64,000 bases of DNA, taken from positions 19,164,192 to 19,228,191 of the forward strand of contig NC_037603.1 of the NCBI RefSeq assembly GCF_003073045.1, read 5' to 3'. The notes below the pieces were generated by a model. It was not told the DNA's origin. It worked only from the letters and a program-made list of their open reading frames with translations, and did not search any database. The translations under genes and the position numbers were made by a program. This document shows, piece after piece, positions 25,424 to 36,558 of this stretch (the stretch's first letter is position 1; each line of letters starts with the position of its first letter). Source of the stretch: Pomacea canaliculata (lineage: Eukaryota; Mollusca; Gastropoda; Architaenioglossa; Ampullariidae).

Positions 25424-26772
25424 ACGGCGATTTGGTCAAAATTCAGAGCCAGTTCTGGCAAAGGTCAAGGTGTTGCTGGTTTGTGGAAGCCACAGACCCG
25501 CCCAGTTCTCAGCTGACGCTTTTATCCCACGAGAGTTCCAGGACACGTGTTCATTCGCTCAAATATAACAAAAATTCCTAAAAGACACAAACAAGCAAAA
25601 TAACAATGGATATAACTAGAAAACACAGAGTAACCTCCAGCTAACAGCACGTATTGAAAAATACAACACTTAAAGTGTCGGGTAAAATCCACAGAAGACG
25701 AAGAATAAAGCCAAGTTCCTTCAGTCATGACATGAAAATGGAGCAAAGGCTTCAAGAGACAGAACTCGTTGCCCTTGACATCAAACACTAAAAATAATAC
25801 AAGATGGTAGCATCCAATCAAATAATCACAATAATGAAGTACAGCGACGTAGAGAATAACATTAAGGCACAGAAAAACATACCTTAATGGTCATCAACCA
25901 TTCAGTATAAATTATTTTAATTAAGATTGCAAAAGTGGTCTGATCCTGTCTGCATAAAAAGAATAAAAAGAAAACCGAAACTTTTCCTTTTCGGCATAAT
26001 AGACAGCTAAATACTCCGTGTAAAATTGCTCTCCGATCGTGTGGTACCTATTTAGGGACACGCACATCACCAGAAGACTGTAAGCTGGTAGAGTCTAAAT
26101 ATAGAATAGGGAAATTCCGGACTAGCGTCATGCAGCTTTCTTGGAAAAAGGAGAGATTTCGGTTATCTTTTGTCAGCGCACATGTGGATAGCTTTTTATG
26201 ATGGTCATCTAAATCATTAATTGCAGGAGAAGTTAAAGTCTTAGATGGTTGATAGTCAAATAACACTAAAGTTGCTGATAGCTCAAAACTAATATAGCTG
26301 ACACCAACTTTAAACTTTGCCCCCGCCGACCCCGTCCGTCCACGCGAGCAGAGAATGGAGGGACTGACCTTGAAGAATCTGGCATAACGCCCATCCTGAG
26401 TATAAATAACGGGCAAAAAAAAAAAAAAAACCACCCTCGTTTTAGAGTATGTAATCTCGATTGTGGTGAAGGAAACCAGATACCAGTTGGATAGTTGATG
26501 AAGAGGATTTTGTTTGACTTTGATATATATGTATACACACATGCACGCCTGCGCCTTTTTACGATCACTGTAATCATAGTTCGTGTTAACAGCCTCACAG
26601 AGACACAGAAACAAACACATAATAGACTGAACACGCGTATCACTCATGTACCGACATTTAGAAACACGCACACAAAAGATTGCAGATGCATGTCACACAG
26701 ACACAGACACCCGTATTTTCACGGTCTGCTCAATCAAGCACAAATACGAGAAAAAAATAATCAGTAACTTAC

Positions 26773-27442
26773 TTAACGATAGCTCAACTGGTCCCAGTGC
26801 ACGACGTAGACTGGAGTAGACAACTTAGACAGCAGGGAGGGACTGACATCAAGAGCTATCTATAGCAACAGATGCTCGCTGTGTGTTCGTGTTGTCTGGG
26901 TCACCATTACCGGGCGGTTGTCACAGTCGTTGAACACACCAATATCCGTCTATGCAATCCTGTCTGACATTTGACCTGACCTTTAAAAAAAATTGCTGCT
27001 GTCGAATTTGATCACCTGACTGCAAATCTGACCGACCTCTGTAGCTACTTGACACTCATTAGTATGCACATCTGCTATTCATCGAGGAATTCCCGATTTT
27101 TAGCTTCACACACGTTCGGCTTGCGAGAGAGAAAAATAATCCTCAAATACCGCTGTTGCGACTGACAAACAAAAATTACAAGCTTTCTGCGATCAACATA
27201 TTGCAAGCAGCCCTCAGGTGAGACAAACGTTTTGAAACATAATTTTGTTTTGGTTTAAGATTTTATAGAAACGTTTCCTAAAGAAGTAGGCCGCTGCGCG
27301 GCGTAGGAATTCAATGGTTGTGTTGACCTGATGCAGTCTTCGTGCCAGACGATTCTTCGCAGTTAATTCACGAGCATATTAAAGCTTATTTCTCGACTGA
27401 AGCGACCGATGCCAACCACTTACCTTCGCTGATGGTATACAG
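26773..27442. promoter_or_regulatory. Bidirectional promoter and first exons of the C/E module
   Basis: The noncoding first exon of copy C reads leftward and ends at 26773 (TTAA/GTAAGT on the minus strand). The noncoding first exon of GTPase E ends at 27442 (GCTGATGGTATACAG/GTGAGTG). Sequence on the C side matches copy B's first exon (AACTG, three or four bases, then CCAGTG); sequence on the E side matches 13690-14040 and 12640-12789. The roughly 0.5 kb between is a candidate shared promoter. Transcription start sites were not determined. Confidence 0.6.
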
Positions 27443-28035
27443 GTGAGTGTTTGAGTTGCTATTCTGCTTTACAGTTGTGGGGCGACTTCAACAGTCAGAT
27501 AAAATAAAATGACTGACGTGGTGTTTGTACGATGTAAACATAAACCTTATCGCTCTCTCATAGCGGAGGTAGAGACGGTCTGTCTTGTTATTGCCCTTGT
27601 AACGCGAGTGAAAAAAAAAATCGCGATTGTTGTTGATTAATTAGAATGTCAGTGTGACATCAAAGACTCGGGGTCATGAGGTCTGGAAATGTCTAAAAAA
27701 TATTCAGGGGACTGGAGTTATTATTTTGCAAGTAAAAATAGTTTTTGCTTGTCAGCTGTGATAGTGACAGAAATATTGTATTTACAATGCCGTGGTTAGG
27801 GTTTTATGTATAAGCAAGAAGACATAATTATTATCATTATTATCATAATCCTTATTCTCAATTTAACGGTCTATTTAAATAGTTATTTTTATTACTTGTA
27901 TGGCATTGAATAGTTAAATTTGTGGTAGGATTTTTTTCAGAAATAAATAACAGTCGTTCACAGGACGAGATTAAACGAGGTAAAGCTGAAGGCTATTTAT
28001 AAATAGCTCTCTGCAAGGATCATCGATTTTTCATC

Positions 28036-31000
28036 ATGGACGATGATAACGAAATTGACGTCCTCTTACGTGAGCATCCCCTACTACCGCCATCTGAGCC
28101 CACACAACAGCAGGACAAAGAAGAGAAGAAAAAAGAAAATGTTAAAAAGATGGACGAGATAAGGAAGCGGAAGAAGAAGCAGCGCGTGTCCAAGCCGCGC
28201 GAGCAGCTGGTCAGTGAGTGTCGAGACTACATCAACACCATCTGTGAGAAGTGTGACCGCGACGGATCCGGAAAACGGCCTCTGAATATAGTCATCGTGG
28301 GAAAACAGGGTGAGTGCTTGTCCTTTCTCTCTTTAGGAAATTCTTGAGGTGAAGATAAGTACAGTGGAACCTCGGTTAACGAACTTAATCCGTTCTGGAA
28401 AGCTGTTCGTTATCCGAAATGTTCGTTATCCGAAACAATTTTTTCCATAAGAAATAAGGGAAATAGATTTAATTGGTTCCCAGCCCCTGTTGACTCGCTA
28501 ATATTTGAAAGTTACAGGCTATATAGGTATTTGTTTTAGTGAGAACAGTTATAAGGCAATATAAATGGAGTTAAATAAACATAAAAACATTAACGAAATC
28601 ATTTAAACATCAGAAAACTTGCCGTTTTAACGGCGTGGTTGGAAGCAGGTGAGGGGAGGGGTGGAATTACTGATCGATTCCCCCTCCATGAGCACGTGAC
28701 ATTATAAAATCGGGGGTGACTTTCCGTTTCTGTAGCTTTGAGGTTAAAGGAAAAATCTTGTCCAGTGTCTGTTGCTTCTGTCTTTTTTGTAAAACTCTTC
28801 GGTAATACGACATCACATATCCGACAGACGCATGCCACCTTCATACTTTGAAATCATTTCCTTTTTCAATTCATTTGTTGGCCGCTTCCTTGTCATTACC
28901 TCACTACTATTAATTGCTCTTAATCTTCTTTGGAGCCATGATTGAGGATTATCTTATTAAAATTATTAAAATAAAGCACAAAAATCACTAAATAAGAAGA
29001 ATGCGCACAGATAAGGAACGACCGATCGTAACTGTGTCTCGAGCGCGAATGATGACATGCTGGTCGGTCACGTGTGGTTCACGTGGCTGTTCGTTATCCG
29101 AAATTTTGTTCGCTATCCGAGACAAACTTTTAACGAAATTTTTGTTCGTTAACCGAAATATTCGCTATCCGAGGCGTTCGCTAACCGAGGTTTCACTGTA
29201 ACTTTGATTTTTAGGAGCTGTCCTAACTTAAAAATGGTTCTAGACTTTTCATGAAACGTTGATCATGAAAATCCACACCTACATACAATCATATTAAAAA
29301 CAATAATACAAACGAAAATACAATCAAGCATGCATACAATCATACATAGAATTATGCTTCAACCATATATACAGATGCAATTATTGAAAATATAATTATA
29401 AAACAATGATGTAGAAGTGTGCTCTTATAGTCATATTATAATTATATATACATATACTCGCGCAGGTTTTGGAGCTAAAATACCTGCTTCACAACTTATT
29501 AAAGGGGAGATAACGAATGCTCTCCATATGAAAGATTTTGTTAATGATAGAACAAAACAGCTGTCGCCTTTCTATTATTATTATTGCTCTTCGCTTATTT
29601 TTTGATACCACATACATTCTAAGTTCCTGCAGCTGTCATCGTTTAATAATAGTATGTGCACAGACTGAACAAATATTGTGTAAATTAATATCCTGATGCT
29701 ATAATGCCCTTAAGGGAGGTAAACTCTGTTAACAGGTTGCGGCAAGTCTTCCTTCATCAACAGTCTCGCTGCAAGTCTGTCCCAGGAATATTGGATTGAA
29801 CACGCCATGACTGGCTACCAAGACGGCGCCAGGCCGATCACCGACTACATTTCCCAGTGAGTAGTCCTCACCCTCACTCCTTAGACCACTGGAATTTTTT
29901 TTTATCATATTGACTAGGTAAAACTCATTGAAAATACTATATACCTTAATCTGGGCGAGTACAGCCAAGATAATGTTGCAAACAAAGTGTTACCTGTGCA
30001 AACACAGTCTCTGATGGTCGTCGCAGGTACCAAAAATGCAGCAACACCGACCGACCGTTATACAGGGACGTTCTGCTGCCGACGCTGATAGACATACCCG
30101 GGATGCTGGAAGACGCCGTGGACGAGCGAATGAAAAAATTTCTTCAGCTGCTTTTCTATGGTCACGTGGAGGTAAGATCAACCTTAGTATGACCATGCGA
30201 GCTTCGAGACAAATACGAACAAAGCATAGATGACATTGCTACTGTACTACACTGCATTCATGTCAACAGCCACAAAATTTCGCTTCAAGTAGGATTTTCA
30301 TGCCATGTCTTGTTTGATCTGTTATATCTGTCCCTGTCATATCTTCTTCTTACATATCATGGTTCACTATGTCTGTCATATCAAGAACCTGACCGCCGCC
30401 TCCCAGGTGTTCGCAGACTGCGAGAAGCCTTGGGAAGAACTCCTGGAGACCTACGGCACGTTGTATGAGGACATGAAGGTGGATCGAGTCATCTTCGTGG
30501 CCTCGGCGAACAGCGAGCAGCTGCCCACCCGCCTCATTAAATGTGTGATGGACGCCGCCAGACCCTCACCTAACTCCCAGGGCCTCCGGCGTCGTGAGTA
30601 TGAGAGTGTATTGAGATTTTAAGTACAATTATTTCTAGTGAGTGTGTAAAGATCAGTTGGTTCTATTCTGTTTGCTTAGGAGGACGTTGGCGTCTGTTGT
30701 TAGCGATTCTGTAGACCTTCCAGACCTGGGTCAAGGTGTCAAGACAGCTGTATCCAGTCTATAGGGAGGAGAGAAAAAAAAACCAGCTGCGGAACTCAAG
30801 CTGTACAGCTGTTCTGGTCAATGTATTAATCTGAGATTTACAATATGTTCCACTGAATACACAAAGTTATTAGAATTTAATATTCGAAGGGAAGGTATAG
30901 GTCAATGATTTAGAAACTCATTTTATTTATTTAGCAATTAATTTTTCTTCAGAAATACCTGTCTACGGTGTGCTGACAAATTGTGACCAAATCGACGACA

Positions 31001-31689
31001 CGAACGAAGAACAATTTGAAAAGATAAAGCTGGAGTTCAAGAAAGGCCTGGGGCTGCACGAGGGCAGACTACTCTGCTGCAGCAACTACTGTGACGACAC
31101 CGACCCTGAAAAGGAGAGATTTAAAAACGTTCTTCCCTCCCTTGATCTGCCGATCCTCGAGTTTTTTGCACAGGTAAGATAAATTCATGGAAATCCCATA
31201 AAATTGTAGCTAACATGTCATTAAACAAACTGTTGATTGTTACCTCCTATTCATAGTAGGTTTCAGAATTAATAGAATACAATTTCTAATACAATACTCC
31301 TATCATCTACGTTAACCTCTTTAACATCTTTTCAGGTGTGTGAGCGCAAGGTGACCACCACACATCACAACGACAGGATGCAGGTTGACCCCATCACGCA
31401 GCTCCGCAGCAGCTGGAGGAGGATCGGGTTGACCTGTCAGTCCATCCTTAAGTGCCTTGCTATAGCTATTGTGGTTTTTGTACTGATGTACGTGTTGCAT
31501 GCCACCTTCCTCAGCTCCGAGCAGGACTTCATGCTGTGGGAGCGGTGCCGGGCTGGTGACCCCGCCGTCCGTGACCTGTGCAAGGCATCACGGTCAGCCT
31601 CTTCCCTGGGAGCCGCCACAGCTGCTGCACTCATCGCTGTCATCACATACGTCGTCTATCGCTTTTCTTTAAATCATCTGGAAAACTAG
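28036..31689 (+). CDS. Membrane-anchored P-loop GTPase, copy E (440 aa)
   Basis: Six coding exons: 28036-28309, 29736-29856, 30027-30171, 30386-30593, 30953-31173 and 31336-31689 (1323 bases). Internal exons have exactly the lengths of D (121, 145, 208, 221), proving paralogy. The ATG at 28036 sits in exon 27941-28309 in the context CATCATGG. Residues 1-55 are charged and Lys-rich, about 50 residues longer than in D. The P-loop GKQGCGKSS has its Lys at 95; DIPG is at 154-157; the G4-like site is TNCD at 258-261, not NKxD; CCSNYC follows. The C-terminus has hydrophobic segments at about 361-382 and 415-432, a likely hairpin or two-pass anchor. The acceptor of the 30386 exon is AAG rather than CAG. 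It is transcribed away from copy C. The family was not identified; relation to immune-type GTPases (IRG, GIMAP) is only a possibility. Confidence 0.85.
28362..29198 (-). mobile_element. pogo/Tigger-type DNA transposon derivative
   Basis: An 837-bp element in the first coding-region intron of GTPase E, flanked by TA at both ends (28360-28361 and 29199-29200). Ends CAGTGGAACCTCGGTTA and, inverted, CAGTGAAACCTCGGTTA are typical Tigger-like termini, with repeated TTCGTTATCCGA boxes inside. On the minus strand a decayed start (MAPKKIKSN, ATG at 28937-28939) and a helix-turn-helix start (KRPTNELKKEMISKYEGG) are followed almost at once by a C-terminal-looking piece (YYRRVLQKRQKQQTLDKIF) in a shifted frame ending near 28668. 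It is thus an internally deleted copy that kept both transposase ends. Confidence 0.85.
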
Positions 31690-34686
31690 CAATGAGGAAC
31701 TGTATTTTTATGCGTTGTCTTCTGATTGATTGAATGCTTTAATTATTTCAGTTACTGCTATTTCGATGTGTGATTATTTAACATGCTATTGTTTGACATT
31801 CGTTTCCTCTCTAGGAAATTTTGTGTAACCAATTTATTTTGTACTTTGTGCTTCATTTTCCACCACCTTATCCTCGTCATCATCTAGTACTATATTTTAT
31901 TTTATCCTACGCCAAGTTTATGAATATTAATATTTCGTATAATCATAATAATAATAAGAAGACGTCTTAGAGTTGTACATAATTTTTTGTTCGTGTTTTC
32001 TCATGTAAAAGAATGTAATAATACTGTGAACTATGTATGCACATGCACAGTATTTTCACATAAAGAAGTCTATCACGTTTTGAGTGTAAGTTTATCTGTA
32101 TGTTAGAAAACAGGTGGGAGAAATTGTTTCGTGAATGATTAGCTCATGGTGGTTGAGGCATTGCAAGAAAAACAATGTAAATTTTTCTACATTTGAAATC
32201 ACTACTTACTTTACCTAGTCTGTAAAAATCCATTATCAATGAAGGTAAAGTTCAGTTTCTGTACTATCGTGACTTTTATGAACAACATGCGTAAAAGTAA
32301 AATATTTCAAGTATAAACATCAGTAGCAAACTTTTTTTAGATGATGCTTTGTCACAAACTCTTAAATGGCGAGCTATAGTCTTTGGTAAAATACATATGT
32401 AATGCTGTTTGTCTTAATCACACCTGGAGTTGTCAAGAAAACAGGATATTATTTTTTAAAAAATAGCGTCGTCTGCATGAACCGAATTCAAAAAAGAAAG
32501 ATACAATCAATTGTTTTCCAGTCACTTATACAGTACAGGCAAGTTTTGATCTTTCAGTAAAACGAAGAAATCTCATAGAACGATAAATAGTATGAAATGC
32601 GCACAAACAGGGAGATATAAATTTAGATTGAATCCCTGAAGTGTTTGAATTCTGAAATGGATTGAAATTTACGACACGACTGGGAGCCGCTCGCGGAAGC
32701 GAAAAAAAAAAAAAAACCAACAAAACTGAAACCTAAACATTTGAGACTTGCACTGTGGCATCCTACCATGAAGCAGTATAAACCACATATTGACTGTTTA
32801 TTTATTGTTGTTGCTCTCTCAGACTGTGCAGACATAGACATTGTTGTCGTTCTTTAAACCTGAAGCTGTTTAGAGCAAAAGTCGTCTGCAACCAGTCCAG
32901 GAATGCAAGCTCGTGAAGACAAGTATAGATTTGCTCAGTTCACTGTACACACACACTGTTACAAATATTGTTTACACGCAACAAACCTCTACGATAAAAG
33001 AAAGTAATTTTCTTCTGATTTCCTATCGGCAGGTGAGAATGCTGATGTTTCACTGCTTATATCTTGAAAATTAAGAACAATCATTTACTGATATTTTGGG
33101 AATTATTATTTTAAAATGAATTTAACCCGATCATGAAGAAAAAAAAATGTTCCATTCATGTTCTTCTTTCAAACTTTTGCTCCAGTTTTACAGTGTTTTT
33201 TCCTGACAGGTATAAAAATGCTTCGTTCGTCCCTTGTATGATTAACAGACCACCGATATCATGTGTAATGGATGATTACTTCAACTTTGCAGAATTCTGG
33301 CTGTGAATTTACTAATTATTTTATAACTTTAAAAAAAAAATTTTCTTTAATTTCTGTTGAAGATGTGTATTTAAATTTTAAAGTGCATCATACAGAAAGC
33401 AGAATTGCTGGAGTGCATGCACATGCCAATCACAGACTTCAGGGTATTGCACTAAACACTTGGCTTTCTAGAAACTTCTCCTCGGGGGTTCAGCGATAGC
33501 GAGGGGAGGGGAGGGTAGGGGAAACAACTTAAAGAGATTTTTTAAAGAATGAAAAGGGTAGAGATAACTCTCAACCTTTCAATATTACGTGTGTAATGTT
33601 TTCTCAAGCACGTACCACAGAGAGGAAAGGCTTAGTGCACGTCCCCAGCGTAGCGACTATGGGGGCCATTAGTTCGTAAACTATTTAACAATTTTCTTCT
33701 GGTCACTAAGCTTGTCCCTACCCTAACCCAAACCTATTCACACGTCCTCAAACTGGTTTTATTATGAAGGGAATTACCCTGTGGTTTTACAACCTTTGCC
33801 TAGTAGGTACTTAAAATAGACCACCATCTTTGGTAGAGTATCATGCTGACAACTTCTAAAATTTGCTGCATGACTCAGCAAGGAAACGATTCGTTAACAA
33901 TCTTCGTAAAAGTACAAGTTTTATTTTGCTTGAAATTTTATGCTAAATCTTTTCCTTACAATCTTCACCCACCGCTCTACTGCAATCTGGAAAAATATAA
34001 ATCAAAAGATATGAGATGTGTGCTTCTTTCCAATTAGTATAATTGCGATAATAAAAAATAAAAACAAAATTACAGAGCTCGTGAAACATATTTAAATTTA
34101 TTTTGTTCACCATTAAGTTAAAATTTTAATGTCTACGAAGAAGTCACAGTGTTTATAAAGTATAATTTGATTAAAAGATGGCTTTCATAAATAAATCACC
34201 ACTTCCAGGTTAAAAAATGTCGCTATCAAATCTCAACGCTTTAAAACTGTTTTGATTGACAAACAATTAAATGAACACATTATTTATTTATTCATCTGTT
34301 TATATTTTTTTTGGCTCAAATATGTTGTTGTCAGATATGGCTGGAACGGGAGTGAGGGGAAATATCTCTTTTCAGCTTGAAATCTTTATGCAAGTTCAAT
34401 GTCTAGTTTGGTGGTAGAATTACTATTGATGGGTATCGGCACTATTTCAACAATTCTTGTCAAAGTTCTTGAAATGAAGATATTACATGTTTGTGTTTTG
34501 TGGAAAATAACCAAGACAGTCTTGGAGACAGTTTACCTGTTAGCTTTGAAGGAACAAAGATACTTTAGTTGAAACCTATTTGTCAGTGAAAGGACTTCTA
34601 GAGAAATAAAATTATTAAGCATTTTCGGTCTTAGTAAAACTTTAACTTCTCACCTTTAAGCACCCCTCAAGAAAAGATAAGAAGTG
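31690..34686. other. Intergenic between the two gene clusters
   Basis: About 3 kb of AT-rich sequence between GTPase E and gene F. It holds an A run at 32700-32716, a G-rich stretch near 33485-33520 and small frames without support. No gene is seen, and this marks the border between the left and right clusters. Confidence 0.5.
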
Positions 34687-34917
34687 TATAAATAGCTGAC
34701 AGCTCACACCTTAAAATTCCATAAATGGGCAAAGTCCACCTTCTTATCATTCTCATTTGAGGACTCTTCCTAGTTGAATGTAACCCTGTGGTCTCAGGGC
34801 TTTGTTACTTTGTCAAGGTTGTTGTATGTGTCAAATTGCTTATCAGCCGCGACATTTATTGGGACCTGCCATACCAACACCCAGACAGCCACTGAACCGG
34901 ACACGTTTTGCTTATAA
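34687..34917 (+). promoter_or_regulatory. TATA box and 5' UTR exon, gene F
   Basis: TATAAATA at 34687-34694 lies about 225 bases upstream of a strong donor (ATAA/GTAAGTG after 34917). The next acceptor is the CAG at 36504-36506, before the exon carrying the start codon of F at 36559. This gives a simple promoter plus noncoding first exon. The transcription start is inferred at about 34715-34720. Confidence 0.45.
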
Positions 34918-35869
34918 GTAAGTGTTCAGTATTTATTGTTAAATACTCTATCACGAAAATAGAAGACTTTAGCTGTTTTACAATGCATCAGTGTTTTATT
35001 TAGCATGTAAAACATTTCAGTTGTTTTGCGAATTTTCAATCAAATTCTGTTTTAATTTCTTAAAAATTTACTAACTGATTTTTCAAACAGTAATTAATGT
35101 TTTAAGAGCAATAATCTATGCACACAAATTTAAAGAGAACCCAAGCTAAATGTAGTCGGTTTGAAATTATAATTTTGTTACGCTTTTTAAATTATGAAAA
35201 TGAAATATAATTTTGCTGTATAAGAATGCTGTATTTATTACATTTGCAGAAAATCAGGAGAGTGAAAATTAATAATGACATTTAAATAAATTGCTGTCGG
35301 AAATTCAGTAATAAGTCTTTAAACTATCTGTGTGTGTGTTTTACAGTATTAAGCACGATTTTAGGCACTGAGCTGCTTCTACTGAAATCTAAAGTTCAGT
35401 TTTTTTGGAACATTTATTATCTCTCACAAATGCACAACACAGAAAATACAATGTTTTACAATATATGTTCTAAAACAAAGTTCAATCTTTATGGATTATA
35501 TGGGTTAAGAATTTAAAAATTAATAAAACTAAAATCTCTAGAAGAGAAAGTAAAGTGTATTAATGTGTTTACTTTTGTATAGATACAATTAGATTTTTAG
35601 TACTGACATGTGTGTTAAAGCCAATAAATTTGAGAGAGAAACAGATTACATATTTCTAATTAAACATATCGTTAGTAAAAATTAATACGAAAATCTTTCA
35701 ATGCCATTTATAATACATGACATTTGGGTTGAAAAATACAGTTTTCAACAACACATTGAGCTTGCAGCATAAACGAGTAAATTAAAAACTTTAAATGCTG
35801 TATTATTATTGATAAACAGATTTCTACACACTACTGTACAGTTATATTTACATACATAACAGGACTTCT

Positions 35870-36029
35870 GCTTACGCAAAAAATTGCGTACAGTACGCAT
35901 TAAAAGTTCGGAGGACAGTTTTCGTCAATGGGGTCCCATTCAAATTTGGGCTCAGAACAGGGACCCCTTAAAAATCTGAAGAAGGGGTGCCTAGGGACCC
36001 CAAAGAATTTAGCCTTAGCAGAAGCCCTG
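35870..36029. mobile_element. Small MITE with CAGGRCTTCTGC termini
   Basis: A 160-bp element in the 5' intron of gene F. Left end CAGGACTTCTGCTTACGC and inverted right end CAGGGCTTCTGCTAAGGC match at most positions. CATAA directly precedes and follows it, suggesting a 5-base target duplication. It has no coding capacity. Inner blocks GGGACCCC and GGGGTCCC are also inverted. The superfamily was not assigned. Confidence 0.6.
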
Positions 36030-36558
36030 CATAATATACCCGAGTTAATGGGAAATTTTTTACATCGGAAAAAGTTAAACAGAAACCAAAGTATTTCTCC
36101 ATATGTTTTAGTGTCTTAACATTATCTATAATATCAGTCTTATCACTAGTATTCAGCGACCAGGGAGCGTCAGTCTTCCTGGTTGTTCTTATTGTCAGAC
36201 GGAATGTTAAATTGTAGGACTGGCATTAACCCTCGCCATTTCTTACCTTTCAGTGCAAAGTGCAGCTTGCACAACACTTGAGATAGTGCTCTCCTCTCTT
36301 GACAGCCATCCCACACATTACACAGAACTTTGAACAATTATTGGCAAAAAAGTAAGATTGTCATTTATGCAGTTGATATGTTCACCCACACACACACACA
36401 CTTGTTGTTTCTGTATGTGATTTTCAGATTGCAAGCGATATTTCTGTTTATTTATTTATTTTTTTTTTTTTGAGGGTACATTTTCTGCCTTTGTGTCTCT
36501 TCACAGCTTTTCCACACAACTTGAGGCGAAATTACATTGAGACCTGGAAGTGAACAAA

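Noticed and set aside
26048-26767. 207-codon minus-strand frame in the 5' intron of C
   Set aside because: Low-complexity runs and lack of similarity to copies A or B; splice donors on both sides place it in an intron.
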